The position numbers and the translations under genes are program-made. DNA of 30,697 bases from Phoronis australis (Eukaryota; Phoronida; Phoronidae), in the NCBI GenBank assembly GCA_002633005.1, contig NMRA01000604.1, positions 12,755-43,451 of the forward strand, written 5' to 3'. Position 1 is the first letter of the stretch; each line of letters starts with the position of its first letter. Positions 19,301 to 28,077 of this stretch are shown piece after piece. Below the pieces are notes generated by a model. That model ran no database searches, was not told the origin of the DNA, and was given only the letters and a program-made list of their open reading frames with translations.

Positions 19301-21524
19301 CAGTAGTAGGGATGCTGGGTATTCTCATCCAAGCAGTGCTGCCACAGTGTGGATGGAACTAGAAGTATGAATGGATAATTTACTTTGGCAAAAATAACTT
19401 GCTTTGTGCAGACAGCCCTATGTTCTCCCAACATGTATCCATACATGATGATGCACTGAGATTGAGAAGCCCTGAGCGAGGCAAAGCACGGAGCCATGCT
19501 TGGAAATCTTAAATCATGTTTCAAGAGCTAGACCTGTCTCTACTGTACAAGACAAATGACTGAGTTAGTTATGTGCAGAGGTATGTATTCTTTTAAACTT
19601 TTTATATATAGATGATGGCGGGATGCCCAGAAAAAGAAACCAATGTGCAAACCATAGCGAAATGACAGAAAGGGAGATCAGGGCGTGAAAACACTACGTG
19701 CAACTGGAGCAACATTTGCATCAATAATCAAACAAATTTCAAACTTCTATAAAAATTTATACTTCATTAAAATATGGGCCAGCACAGAACGGTAGCTACA
19801 AGCTGAGCTGTCTGCTTCAAATGAACCCTAGCTGATCTGACAACGTAAGCCAAGGTGTGAAAATATGACAAGAATTGAACGAACTAGCTGCAGGTTTATT
19901 CAGTTGTTTTCGCATTGGCGTGAGCTGTCACTTGAGGTAGATAGCTCAGCTTGCGCCGCCTGCATGCTTGAGCAAAGAAAATCACCATTACATTAAATAT
20001 ATGTAAGGTGACTAATCAAGAGAACTTGAATGGTTGAGCAAGTCAGATAAACTTTGATTTCAAAACGGTTTGAAAACAGTTGGACAAGAAGGTGCAATCT
20101 TAAACACAACTGCAAGCAAATGCTGTATTGCAACCTTCAACTACATTATACATTCAATACACTACCATCTACGATATCATCTGCATCTGACAACCCCTGT
20201 GAATCTGGCTCTGTGGACTCTTCCAGAGGAATGCCATCGACATCTTCAGTCTCTGGGATTGGTGCACCATTGTTTGGGGGAGGTTCAGCTGGTTCTAGAG
20301 ATTCTATTTCCTAAATGCAAATAACAAACAAAACTAAAAAACATTGACACTTTTAAGACTTCAATGTGCAATTCATTTCAATAAATTCAAACAAAATTGC
20401 CCATTCATACAACGAAATCTTGCCAAAATGGCAGACAGGTGGAATTTTTTATTTTCTCACTTTTCATAAATGATGCAGAGTGCCATTGAAAAGAATGCTT
20501 TGTCATATTCAAGTTCTGTACTATAGCTACCAACAGGCAAAATTTTGAAAAAATTGCGATCGTTCAGGACAACGTTAGAGGTGGTAGAAAAATGAAGAAT
20601 GTTAATATGGCAATTATTTTTGTCTGAAATTGGTAAGATTTTACTGCAGCAGGAGTAAAGCAAATAAATTATTTTCCAACTTCATAAGGAATCCATAAAT
20701 TTTAGAAACATGCTAGATGTCGCCAAGGGTGGTTAGGTCATTCTTTCATGACAAACTTGCACATGAATATACTATTGACAGGGAAAGTGCATAATGAACA
20801 AGTACATATAGCACAAGTATCACTAGCACATGAGTGGCAGTTCAGTGACTCTAACAAAAGGTCACCTGACAGCCAATCACAGGGAGACTCTAACAAGAGA
20901 TCAGTTGGCAGCCAATCACAGGAAGGGAGACTCCAACAAGAGGTCAGCTGGCAGCCAGGGAAACTGCTTGACAAAAATTGAATATTGTCACAGTAAGAAC
21001 CCATAGAGGAGACAGTGTCTCTTCCCTTTACTCAAGGTGGTGGGTTTGAGTTCCACTGAGGCACATTGCTAAATCCTCAAGTCAGGTCTCAAGCTCCTCA
21101 ACTCGGTTTAATAAAGCATAAAAATGGTTCCAGGTGATCAGTACAAAGGACCCACCTAAGCGGCCTGCGCACGTCTGGCTCGTGTACCAGACTGCCTGCA
21201 ATTATTTTTTAACTACCAACAAACTGTTTCCAGCATCACCATATACGGATATTCCAGACTTTTTTAACACAACCAAGAACTTGAGGCATGCGCTAACTAA
21301 ACAAAGCTCTCATGACTTACGGCTAAGAAGCTTGATAACTTCTGATCAGCTTCATTTTCCACAACCGCCGACGAGGACACCTGGTCGTTCTCCTGATTTT
21401 CTTCATCTGAGTAATCGTCATAGTCACCATAACTGACTAGTCCCCTGGGGCGTTGGGGGGTGTCCAGCTGCAGAACAGTCCTTCGCTTGCCAATGCCACT
21501 GGACTTGTCTCTTCTCTTACCCAT
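10228..21524 (-). CDS. FNBP4: Formin-binding protein 4 orthologue, two WW domains, twelve coding exons
   Basis: Nuclear WW-domain protein; in vertebrates its WW domains bind proline-rich segments of formins. Exons in coding order: 21524-21321, 20310-20166, 19358-19145, 18552-18018, 17380-17257, 16759-16722, 16500-16396, 15594-15461, 14451-14198, 13918-13112, 11757-11573, 10318-10228. Ignoring the N at 13675 this gives 944 residues (human about 1017). WW1 is residues 122-148 (W122, YYW at 134-136, W145, P148). WW2 is 494-520 (W494, YFYV at 505-508, W517, P520), after the conserved TRIHDWYEGGLN block. Residues about 586-853 are acidic, then polyproline. The C-terminal FPTLVQKWQQIQ, QWKKEQL and SGMAEGSANFE..P.DWRERR match the human end. 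Phases agree at all eleven junctions. The edge of exon 5 is uncertain, and the N breaks the frame in exon 10. Confidence 0.95.
10517..10592 (-). mobile_element. Truncated SINE, left half of a head-to-head pair
   Basis: Minus-strand copy of the SINE: starting at the + strand TAAGTCTGGTCAGCACCCAA it reads back through the tail and stops at the B-box-like GGGTTCAAGTCC. It lacks the A-box half. In the last FNBP4 intron. Confidence 0.7.
10593..10729 (+). mobile_element. SINE, right half of the head-to-head pair
   Basis: GGTCCTGATGGCTCAGTG (A-box), a shortened anticodon region, GGTTCGAGTCT (B-box), then GTGATGTGTCCACAGGTGGC and ACCAGACTA. Directly abuts the inverted partial copy. Confidence 0.75.
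11573..11757 (-). CDS. FNBP4: FNBP4 exon 11 (C-terminal coiled region)
   Basis: Encodes KNFPTLVQKWQQIQ, a charged linker, then KMRLRIEQWKKEQL, aligned with human KMPSLVKKWQSIQREL and AQKRIEEWKQQQL. Acceptor ATTGTAG, donor AG|GTGAGA. Confidence 0.95.
11960..12035. repeat. Diverged relative of the intron-4 duplicated repeat
   Basis: AGAGGCCACCCTCATTTTAAAT followed by an A-rich stretch matches AGAGGTCACCCTCATCTTAA plus A-rich sequence near 17693. In FNBP4 intron 10. Intron 10 (11758-13111) otherwise shows two GCCACT(A/G)GGTGGC motifs near 12768 and 12911 and no exon-like sequence. Confidence 0.5.
13112..13918 (-). CDS. FNBP4: FNBP4 exon 10 (acidic then polyproline; frame broken at an N)
   Basis: Starts SDSEDSDGSDDQNDEEEEG, runs into long proline blocks, then VDMDIDSSEERDDKNGDN and Ser/Pro-rich sequence ending GSKEKKKKK|GTACTT. 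The frame before 13675 and the frame after it differ by one. Counting the N as a real base leads to a stop six bases later; dropping it joins both frames and gives exactly the length the splice phases need. This is probably a sequencing or assembly error in a C-rich tract. Confidence 0.88.
13675..13675. other. Ambiguous base (N) that breaks the FNBP4 frame
   Basis: The only N seen in the window, in a G-rich run (C-rich on the coding strand). Both flanks are strongly coding but in frames one base apart. Confidence 0.9.
14198..14451 (-). CDS. FNBP4: FNBP4 exon 9 (end of WW domain 2 and a 10-residue repeat)
   Basis: Completes WW2 with SYKRYFYVDNVTNESQWEYP (human RRYFYVNEQSGESQWEFP). It then carries three tandem copies of a 10-residue unit, ELTNREPVNG, EVTNEEPLNS and ELTNREPVNS, encoded by a 30-bp tandem repeat near 14260-14345. 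Donor G|GTAGGT, phase 1. Confidence 0.93.
14260..14345. repeat. 30-bp coding tandem repeat in FNBP4 exon 9
   Basis: Three near-identical 30-bp units give the 10-residue repeats (E)LTNREPVNG. The length is a multiple of three, so the frame is kept. Confidence 0.85.
15461..15594 (-). CDS. FNBP4: FNBP4 exon 8 (start of WW domain 2)
   Basis: Encodes TRIHDWYEGGLNVDYLLNKL, then APPGWSCHWDR. Human has TRIADWREGALNGNYLKRKL and TPKGWSCHWDR. The WW2 domain is split by the intron after GAC AG. Confidence 0.95.
16396..16500 (-). CDS. FNBP4: FNBP4 exon 7
   Basis: Encodes MAVIELQSLITDKLEFLEV and LSKLQVLLIETQ, aligned with human GELANTLTSKFEFLGI and ISNFHVLLLQTE, just before WW2. Acceptor TATTTTAG, donor CAG|GTGAGT. 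The exon is exactly 35 codons in phase 0. Confidence 0.92.
16722..16759 (-). CDS. FNBP4: FNBP4 exon 6 (38-nt exon)
   Basis: A short exon between TTGTGTTTTAG and GTAAGTATT that encodes DESSNEVEANPA. Its phases (1 in, 0 out) fit the neighbouring exons; sequence conservation alone would not identify it. Confidence 0.75.
17257..17380 (-). CDS. FNBP4: FNBP4 exon 5 (3' edge uncertain)
   Basis: Starts TELRRIVEGDD after the acceptor GCATTCTAG (human AELRALEEGDG) and continues to EVKKPKLEDG, a basic nuclear-localisation-like stretch. A phase-1 donor is required; G|GTTCGA after KLEDG fits the phase but is a poor donor. A second phase-1 option, GTGAAA near 17212, would add about 15 residues. Confidence 0.7.
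17613..17960. repeat. Tandem duplication in FNBP4 intron 4
   Basis: Copy 1 is 17613-17808, copy 2 is 17809-17960. Both begin TTTCAA.CAGTAGCCCTTT and end TTGCTATACGACTGTAC. Copy 1 has about 45 nt more, a (AAAT)n/A-rich insert (17714-17755). About 90% identical over the shared part. Confidence 0.85.
18018..18552 (-). CDS. FNBP4: FNBP4 exon 4 (acidic linker)
   Basis: A 535-nt exon covering residues about 189-366, rich in Ser, Asp and Glu. It includes GIGLLQHYADDD, comparable to the human LLGAYADSDDD, and EIDDELDFALEKKR, comparable to LELELVLERKK. Acceptor GATTTCCAG, donor AGG|GTAAGTG. No globular domain is visible. Confidence 0.92.
18850..18925 (-). mobile_element. Degenerate tRNA-derived SINE
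   Basis: On the minus strand: TTAGCAAAGTGTTGGACT (A-box-like), then GGTTGTGGATTTGATTCCAC (B-box-like) and a GGCAC. In FNBP4 intron 3. Its tail differs from the SINE at 5331, so it is possibly another family. Confidence 0.45.
19145..19358 (-). CDS. FNBP4: FNBP4 exon 3 (WW domain 1)
   Basis: Contains LWQHCLDENTQHPYYWNT followed by TNEVTWEIPEEY, which aligns with human DWQEVWDENTGCYYYWNTQ and TNEVTWELP. Both signature tryptophans and the closing proline are present. Acceptor ACTTCTAG, donor GG|GTAAAA. Confidence 0.95.
20166..20310 (-). CDS. FNBP4: FNBP4 exon 2
   Basis: Residues 69-116: EIESLEPAEPPP, then an acidic, serine-rich linker ending DADDIVD. Acceptor GCATTTAG, donor G|GTAGTG (phase 1), which joins to VPSTLWQ of WW1. 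Confidence 0.88.
20847..20960. repeat. Three-copy minisatellite, unit 39-43 bp
   Basis: Units begin GACTCTAACAA at 20847, 20886 and 20929 and contain CAGCCAATCACAGG. The CCAATCA motif recurs but inside an intron (FNBP4 intron 1), so a regulatory role is not implied. Confidence 0.8.
21005..21068 (+). mobile_element. Degenerate tRNA-derived SINE fragment
   Basis: GTGGTGGGTTTGAGTTCCAC resembles a B-box stem-loop and is followed by TGAGGCAC. The 5' part is eroded. Resembles the one at 18850 in opposite orientation. Confidence 0.35.
21321..21524 (-). CDS. FNBP4: FNBP4 exon 1 (start exon)
   Basis: Begins MGKRRDKSSGIGKRR, like the human MGKKSRAVPGRR, then VLQLDTPQRPRG (human ILQLSPPGPRG) and an acidic run. 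It ends SSFLA|GTAAGT; joined to the next exon's EIES it recreates the human NFLAEID motif. Confidence 0.92.
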
Positions 21525-21598
21525 CCTAAAACAAAAACTAAGAATTGCACATCATGCAAATTATGTCAGTAGAAGCATTGGTATATTGTCTCAGACAA

Positions 21599-21730
21599 CC
21601 TGTTGGCCACATCACGAGACCTAATGAACGATAGTCTGAAAAGATTTCTGCCCCGAACAGGACTCGAACCCGGGACCTTGTGCTAACCGTACAGACACTC
21701 TGGTCCACTGAGCCATTGGGACCACCGGTT
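21599..21730 (-). mobile_element. tRNA-derived SINE, copy 3, just upstream of the FNBP4 start
   Basis: On the minus strand: TGGCTCAGTGG (perfect A-box), GGTTCGAGTCC (perfect B-box), then GTGATGTGGCCAACAGGTTG. It is the best-preserved copy of the family, in the sense direction of FNBP4 and ending 75 bp before its ATG at 21524. Confidence 0.85.
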
Positions 21731-23708
21731 GAACACAGAAATCCAATCAGACTTAGCACTAGGTGGTGTGCAGACCAAATGATTATGATCTATAATTCCA
21801 CGCCGGTTCAAGATTTGCAATTATTGTTGAACAATAAATCCCACAAATGCTTTAGAGCTCTAAACCTGCTACGAGACTGCCTTTTGTCAAGCCCTTGAAC
21901 TATTCCATTTTGACGAACGTTAAATCATGAATTAAGAAAACTCACAATTTGGAAACCACTTGAAAAACTAAACGCCATTTGCAATAAAATGTTAAAACTG
22001 GCCTCGGCGTGTTCTTTTGTTCTTTACTCGGATGACAAATGATTTCTAGGGTTGGAAATAAAGTAGCTCTTCATCTTTGCTGCGAAGGCCAGACTCATCA
22101 AGTCATGTGACACGAAGTACGTGCCAATTGAAAGCATTATGGAGCTGTTCCAACTTGTGTTGTACTCCATCTAGAATTCAACATCAGAACCAACCTATTT
22201 GACCAGCCATGCTGCTGACAGTGAATAAATTGAGCCGCCTACACTATACTGCACAGCGCTGGATCACGTTCTGTTGCTTTACTTATTATCTCAAGTGATC
22301 GTGGATCACCCACTTGAATGGAATAAACCTCTCCAGGCTGTCGGTGCTGCAGTCCATAGTTGCCGTGACGACTAAGTCCCAGCTAGTTACACAAGATGGT
22401 TTCTTAACTTCTAACCCATCAGAATGATTGCATGTTACTTCGTTTCATTAACGACAAACAAGTGCGTTATCAAATTTAGACACCGACACCTCTCGGTGGC
22501 AATGTATAAAAATGCAACGATTAGCCACATCAGAGGTCCGCCACATCAAAAGTGACTTCTAACTTATGATGGAAATTTGATCCTAAATTTCACGTAACTA
22601 TTTCTAAAAATGATTAAATCTCAACTCAACAAAAGTGCAGTCTCTGAGAATACACACAAAACTACTAGATACACAGACAATATCTATAAAATTTGTCTAT
22701 ACACCCCCGGATAGAACAGCAGCGATATGGGAACTTGTTTTTGTTTAATTGAATCAAGGTCAAATAATTAGGTTGTTGTGAAGCGTGACTTCCGGTTGTG
22801 ACGACATGCAAAGTGAGACAAAGACTCTGTAAGTCGCTTGCCAAGTGGCAATTGCCTCTTGGCCAAATGGTTTAGAGGCAATTGCCGCTTGGCAAGCGGC
22901 TTAGAGAGGCTTTATCTGACTGTACGTGACGTCACAACCGGAAGTCACGTTTCACAATACTGTCATAGGAGGTCATGGAAAGGAATGAGTCAAGAGTAAA
23001 GGAATATATCCAATTCTACTTTATGATTATAGCCAGCTTAACAACTTTAACTTAACAACATTAAATGATCAAAGTTAAAAAACATCAAAACCTGACAAAA
23101 AAGGACAAACGAGGTTATTGAGAGGCAAGTCTAAATTGTTAAGCTTTATTTTAATTCAAAAGTTATCACCAGTGCCTGGCGATAACTATCGGATGGAAAA
23201 TATACAGGAGGGTCACCGACTCTACCTGGCCCGTGAAGCAGTGAAGCAACGAAGGTTGAGGAGTTGGTAGACAAGTCAACTCCGTTAGCCTTGCCCTTGA
23301 CACACAGTCTACTATGATGTGTCAGTGTGTGTTCTAACTTAGGAAAATCGGCTACAAGAATTTTATTTTCAGTTATATATATCATTACCACAGTAACATA
23401 CTTACTCAGTTTACCCCTTAAAATGTTTATTTAATGCATCATTTGATAAAATGCTTTAAAACCAGCCCCTGTAGCACCTGCAAATGTCAGAAATACAGAA
23501 AGAAAGATTCCCCTCTTATTTCGCATTTCCGGTTTGGCCTTTTAAAGCAAGCTATACTATTGGGCTTTAGAAAATCCAAGAAACCAATCATAGTGTTTGT
23601 AGCAAATCTGCTAAGGAAGAATTCTGCAACAAGGCACCGAGATCAATATATTTGAGACTCAATATTTTGCAAGAATTCGTTAACTTTGCCAACAAACGAT
23701 TTTTTAAA
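21731..23708. other. Space between FNBP4 and the unidentified plus-strand gene
   Basis: Divergent intergenic DNA. Apart from the 182-bp palindrome at 22776 I see no gene. An upstream promoter for either gene should lie here, but no convincing core element was found. Confidence 0.55.
22776..22957. mobile_element. 182-bp snap-back palindrome (MITE-like)
   Basis: The two halves are inverted copies of each other over their whole length. Both read TTGTGAA(G/A)CGTGACTTCC, GGTTGTGACG, then further in CGCTTGCCAAG(T/C)GG and CAATTGCCTCT, with the turn near 22860-22870 (TTGGCCAAATGG). The arms are about 90 bp and about 80% or more identical. No clear target duplication. Confidence 0.8.
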
Positions 23709-23789
23709 ATGGATGAGGAGGATATAAAAGCGTTACAAAGTGATTCTGAACAGGATCTTTGCAGAGTCGTAGCATCATTCAATGAAAAG
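23709..23789 (+). CDS. First coding exon of an unidentified gene
   Basis: The ATG at 23709 opens 27 codons, MDEEDIKALQSDSEQDLCRV followed by VASFNEK, ending in AAG|GTAAAT. The peptide is acidic and looks helical. No in-frame ATG lies upstream in the same open frame, and the frame read through the donor soon enters hydrophobic, repeat-free intron-like sequence. I do not recognise the family. Phase-compatible candidates for later exons are listed separately. It lies head-to-head with FNBP4, 2.2 kb away, and could continue beyond the window. Confidence 0.5.
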
Positions 23790-24241
23790 GTAAATTTTTT
23801 TGAGTTTTGTCTCTCGATCTCGACGTCTCAGCTGTGAATTGTGTATGACTGTATGATACAGTGTAACACTTGACAGTGACAAGTGACAGTGTGTCCGACC
23901 CACTCGAGTCTCGCTGCCTTGGCTGACCAGTTGATAGTAGTCCCCAAATGACCCTATATTTGACTGTTGAAGCAGGTGCTGTACTTATAACTGGAGAATT
24001 TCTCCTGCATTGAATGGATTTTTTCTATTCAGTCTTTGACCAATTTCTGGGGGGAATGGATTTGTCAAAGACAGTGTCCAAGAGATATAGCATAACTGAA
24101 CACTGTAGTGACAGGTGACCTCTGGGTGTGACGTTGAGTTGTTAACCCATTCTGTGACGTCATCAAGATTAACCTTTCACTGCGGCGGTGATCGGCCAAT
24201 TCAGGTAGTTCTAGAGTTAACCACTATACCTGCATGTCTTA

Positions 24242-24369
24242 GGCACTTGTCGGATATAGCGGTCCCGGATTTGGAGAACCAGGCAGTCACTAAATAATCA
24301 TGATGGGCCCGTTACTTAGTGGATGAAACTGGTTCTCTAAATCAGGGACTGCTATATCTGACCAGTGCC
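24242..24369. mobile_element. Palindromic element, copy A
   Basis: Ends GGCACT...AGTGCC. The left arm GGATATAGCGGTCCCGGATT and GGAGAACCAG is matched by the inverse of the right arm (AGATATAGCAGTCCCTGATT, AGAGAACCAGTTTCATCC). The arms are about 57 bp, about 80% identical. Flanks ATGTCTTA and TCTGTCTT suggest a worn target duplication. Confidence 0.8.
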
Positions 24370-24495
24370 TCTGTCTTCTTGCGAAGTATATCACGTGACG
24401 AATTTTCTTCCTTTTTAGAATTTGATGGTTATACCATTAATTAAAGTTAGTTTACTGATTATTTTGTCTGAAAAGTTATTAACATAATAAACCTT

Positions 24496-24615
24496 GGCAC
24501 TAGATGGGTATAATGGACCCTGACTTAGAGAACCAGTTTCATCCACTAAATAACGGCTGTTATTTAGTGATTACCCCGTTCTCTAAGTCAGGGTCCATTA
24601 TACCCGACTAGTGCC
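24496..24615. mobile_element. Palindromic element, copy B, near-perfect
   Basis: 120 bp, ends GGCACTAG...CTAGTGCC. Both arms contain GGGTATAATGGACCCTGACT and TAGAGAAC, with a turn of a few bases at CGGCTG. Flanked by TAAACCTT (24488-24495) and TAAACCTC (24616-24623), 7 of 8 identical, which suits an 8-bp target duplication. Confidence 0.88.
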
Positions 24616-24798
24616 TAAACCTCAACATTCTGTGTCATCAAACAGTTGTAGTTTGCATTCAGGCGACAATGGCAGGGAAAAATTTTAAGCAAGAATTTCG
24701 ACCCACAAAATCAATTTGTAATAGTAGAAGGGAGCGATAAAGATGTTGTTTTAGGCGGACTGCATTCAAGCAACAATAAATGGGCAATAGACACTTAC

Positions 24799-24866
24799 AT
24801 GAGGAATTGTAGATCATTTGCTCCTTGATATGACAACTTTTCGGCTCTGAAAAACTGCATTGTTCT
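24799..24866 (-). other. Exon-like segment on the minus strand
   Basis: GATTTTCACAG precedes and AT|GTAAGTG follows a 68-nt open segment that reads RTMQFFRAEKLSYQGANDLQ then FLM. Strong splice signals, but no partner exon was found and the peptide is not recognised. Confidence 0.2.
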
Positions 24867-25690
24867 CTGTGAAAATCAACATCTATATTATTGAGTGGTT
24901 GAAACTGGTAACTTCTCAAACTCAAGAACCACCAAAGGGACCATCATCATGAACAGTGCATCTACGAATAGCTTGAAATTTTCAGTTATTGATTTTGACA
25001 ACCAGATTGAAAATTACTGAATGGTTAGAAGGCAGGACCCGTATTGAATACAGGAAATTGATGCCCCGGGTAATGGGAACGTTTGGAAGGTGGGTGATAG
25101 GGTTGCTTGGCTGGCCTCGAGATTATAATCCAGGGTACCGTATGTATACTGAATTTTAATTCAAGGCTGTGCCAGTGTTCTCATTACAATGGAAGGTATG
25201 CAAGGAGTCTTGCAATAGATTCCAGATTAGCAATCACTTTATATGTAATGGGATTATCTAAATCGATTGAAACTATGTTAGTGATTGAACACATCAGAAA
25301 TTCTTGGTATTGGAGCCATGTTACTGAGCCAACTTAGAAGCAATTAAGTTGGTTGAGGAACTCAAGGCAGTTCCGTCATTAATTTAGGGATAGATTTTGC
25401 ATTTCCTGATATTCATATTATAAAAAATAATGCTTTCATATGTAAACAACTCAAAAGAACAACTTCGAAATCGAAACATCAGCCATGTTGCCTCTCTGAA
25501 TGAGTTTGCTAGCTTTTTATGAAATCTATGAAACTTTATTAATGATGATTTATATGCTTATCTGCATAGATACTGCAAACACACAGTTTGCATCCAGGTA
25601 CATTCCACTGATCAGCTGTTCTTTTCACAGAGCTTTTGTCTCCATGCTGTTGTTAATGCATGACAAACCATATGGTTTAAAAATACAGGG

Positions 25691-25868
25691 CAGTAGCGGA
25701 TCTAGGATATCATGAGGGGGCGCAACATTTTTCTACCTTCGCACACACAAAAGTACTCACTCAGGATTAGCTGTAACATTTGTACAAACTTTATTTCTGT
25801 GTCAATTTTACTATTTATTTTCTTTGCTAAGAGGACAAGGGGTCACTCTCCCCAAATCCGCCACTACA
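25691..25868. mobile_element. Terminal-repeat element (MITE-like)
   Basis: The left end CAGTAGCGGATCTAGG is mirrored by a right end that reads GTGGCGGATTTGGGG on the other strand. The 7-mer TACAGGG lies directly outside both ends (25684-25690 and about 25865-25871), so it is probably the target duplication. The inside shows no transposase. Confidence 0.6.
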
Positions 25869-26771
25869 GGGGGAGATTTGCCTTGTTCCAGGGTCCTCGT
25901 GGTTTTGGCAAGCAGTTGTATCACCTTGCTGTAACATCTATGCAGTTCAAACCATGAACTAGTAGCTTTTTGTCTTAGTTTTAATTCCAAGTCTACAAAT
26001 GCAAGTTGGCCAAATTCTCAGCCATGGCTGTAAATAAATTTTTACTGTTGGCTGTGTTTTTATAAATGTTCCTGTCTATAATATTCATGTGATCTAAGCT
26101 TTGTAATCAATATGGATGCAGTTAATAATATTTTGATCCGGGTCAAATATATTGTCAATATTTGTATTAATGCACATATAATGTTGATCATGGCTTGAAT
26201 AGTCTTGTTGCAACCTTTACTCTTATAATGGAACTGTGTAGTGCTCAAATCCAAGTGTCTTTTTTCAACAATGGCATGCAGTCGGGCGCAACATGCGCCC
26301 ACGGGTGTATGATATTGTAGAGAATTGATGGTCCGCCCAGTTCGTGTCTAAAAAAATAAACTCAAGTTTCTATTGCTTGTCACTGAATAATTAGAAATCG
26401 TGTATTGCTTTAAGGTTGTACGTATATATTTTCCTGTCCTGTCGGGAACTTGTGCACTTGATTTGATTAATCCAATTTAAATTTTCGAATTCTGTAATAG
26501 AACTAAGTTCTGCAGAATACAGAATTTCTTTTCTCCTATTTGATTAAAGACTTGTTTGTTGCTGGTGACTGAAATAGACAAATCTCTTCATCCTTGGTTT
26601 TGAGTGATTTCTATGGTGTATAAGGTCAATGTCTGACCTTAGTATTTGTTGCCTTGGCTGTTTTTTAGCATTTCAGTAACAGGTGTTTTCATAATGGGAA
26701 TTTTATTGGTATCCACAGAGCAAAAGTCTGGTTAACAGGGTTGTTGAACGTACTGTTTTGATTGCTCACAG

Positions 26772-26826
26772 ATTGGCTTTTGGAATTCTTTGGAGACAGA
26801 ACATGAAGCCATGACACAGGCTGCCT
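26772..26826 (+). CDS. Candidate exon 2 of the unidentified gene
   Basis: Preceded by TTGATTGCTCACAG and followed by GTAAAA, it accepts phase 0 and encodes IGFWNSLETEHEAMTQAA, which reads naturally after FNEK. Found by splice signals and phase only, with no homology. Skipping the donor gives an open frame of about 51 codons. Confidence 0.25.
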
Positions 26827-27702
26827 GTAAAAAAACGTTAACTTATAATAAAGGCACTTATGAAATTGGTTTCAACTTCTTCCTCATTCGTGGTCTTGAA
26901 AGGAAATGAATGATTATTTTTGCTTGAGACGAGGCTCTATGAGTTTACTGGCCACGGTTGGTTAATTTAGACCGCAAGTTGAGACCTGAGGCCTGTCGAA
27001 TGAACCACGTGCCCACCTAAAGTGAGAGTTCGCTATTGAATGACAGCCCGCGCTTGCTTCAGATTACAAAGGCAGGCCCCTATATTCGATATACAGCAAG
27101 CTTGTACAATTTAATTAAAATATTTATTGATGTAGTACCAAAATTTACGACTACAATCTTGTTGTTCACATTGTGATGTACTTCCAACACCTACCACTGG
27201 GAAATGTTTTCATTGTTTAAAGTAATTGCCTTGAAACTAAGTCACGTTGGACGACATCTTGGATTTCTGGGTAAACTAGCTATCGAGAGTGATCGCGTGG
27301 GCTCGCCTACACTCACAAGCGGTTGCTTCCTACAAGTTGTTTGGGCGTCCATGACCGGGCGCCTCATTGAGTTTTATTGCAGTTAGTGTTCTAAATGAAA
27401 GGTTAAATTATTTCTCTGATGAAAATATTCTACCAGTATGTAGCAGCTTGTCAAACGGGGAAAGGGGATGTTTTGGAGAATGCTTGTGGTGGTGGGTATG
27501 GGAAAAAGTGTGGTGACCAGGAAGATGAATTAAAAACCTGTGGTAAACGGGGTACTGTAGGTTGAACTGCGGCCACCAGGCTCCTCCACTTCCTGTTGTT
27601 AGGGAGTCTTGAGTAACCTTTGTATGAAACTGATTTTGATGGAGCTTGGCAATTAAGATTTTTGAATTTTCAGTTCTAATCTGTGAGCACTCTTCTTTTC
27701 AG

Positions 27703-27720
27703 TCGCTGACTGCTGGAAAG
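27703..27720 (+). CDS. Candidate 18-nt microexon of the unidentified gene
   Basis: A strong polypyrimidine acceptor (CTCTTCTTTTCAG) sits just 18 nt before a GTATCA donor. In phase with the candidate exon at 26772 it would encode F-ADCWK and leave in phase 1. Evidence is splice signals only. Confidence 0.2.
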
Positions 27721-28030
27721 GTATCAGTTTTGTGAAAAGCATAGTACTGGGAAAACAATGTTTTCACTAATATCATAAGATAAAGTTTTTCTTGGAACTC
27801 AAAAACCAATTCAGATGAAACTGAACAATGAGTTATACTTTTGAAATGTTTGTTAGAATTTAAACTTTTAAATACTCGGCTTTATGAACTGTTTTCCAAA
27901 ATGTTTTTTTGGAGTTGCTTTTAAAATATTTCATTTTTGCATGTGAGCCTATCAAAAATAGAACTTTTGTAACGAATAAAGGAAAGTTGCATGAAACAAA
28001 AACAACATTTTTGAGATTTCATGTTGAACA

Positions 28031-28077
28031 TTTGATGAAATTTGATGAAATTTGATGAAATTTGATGAAATTTGATG
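28031..28077. repeat. 10-bp tandem repeat
   Basis: TTTGATGAAA repeated 4.7 times without mismatch, so it was probably formed recently. Confidence 0.95.
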
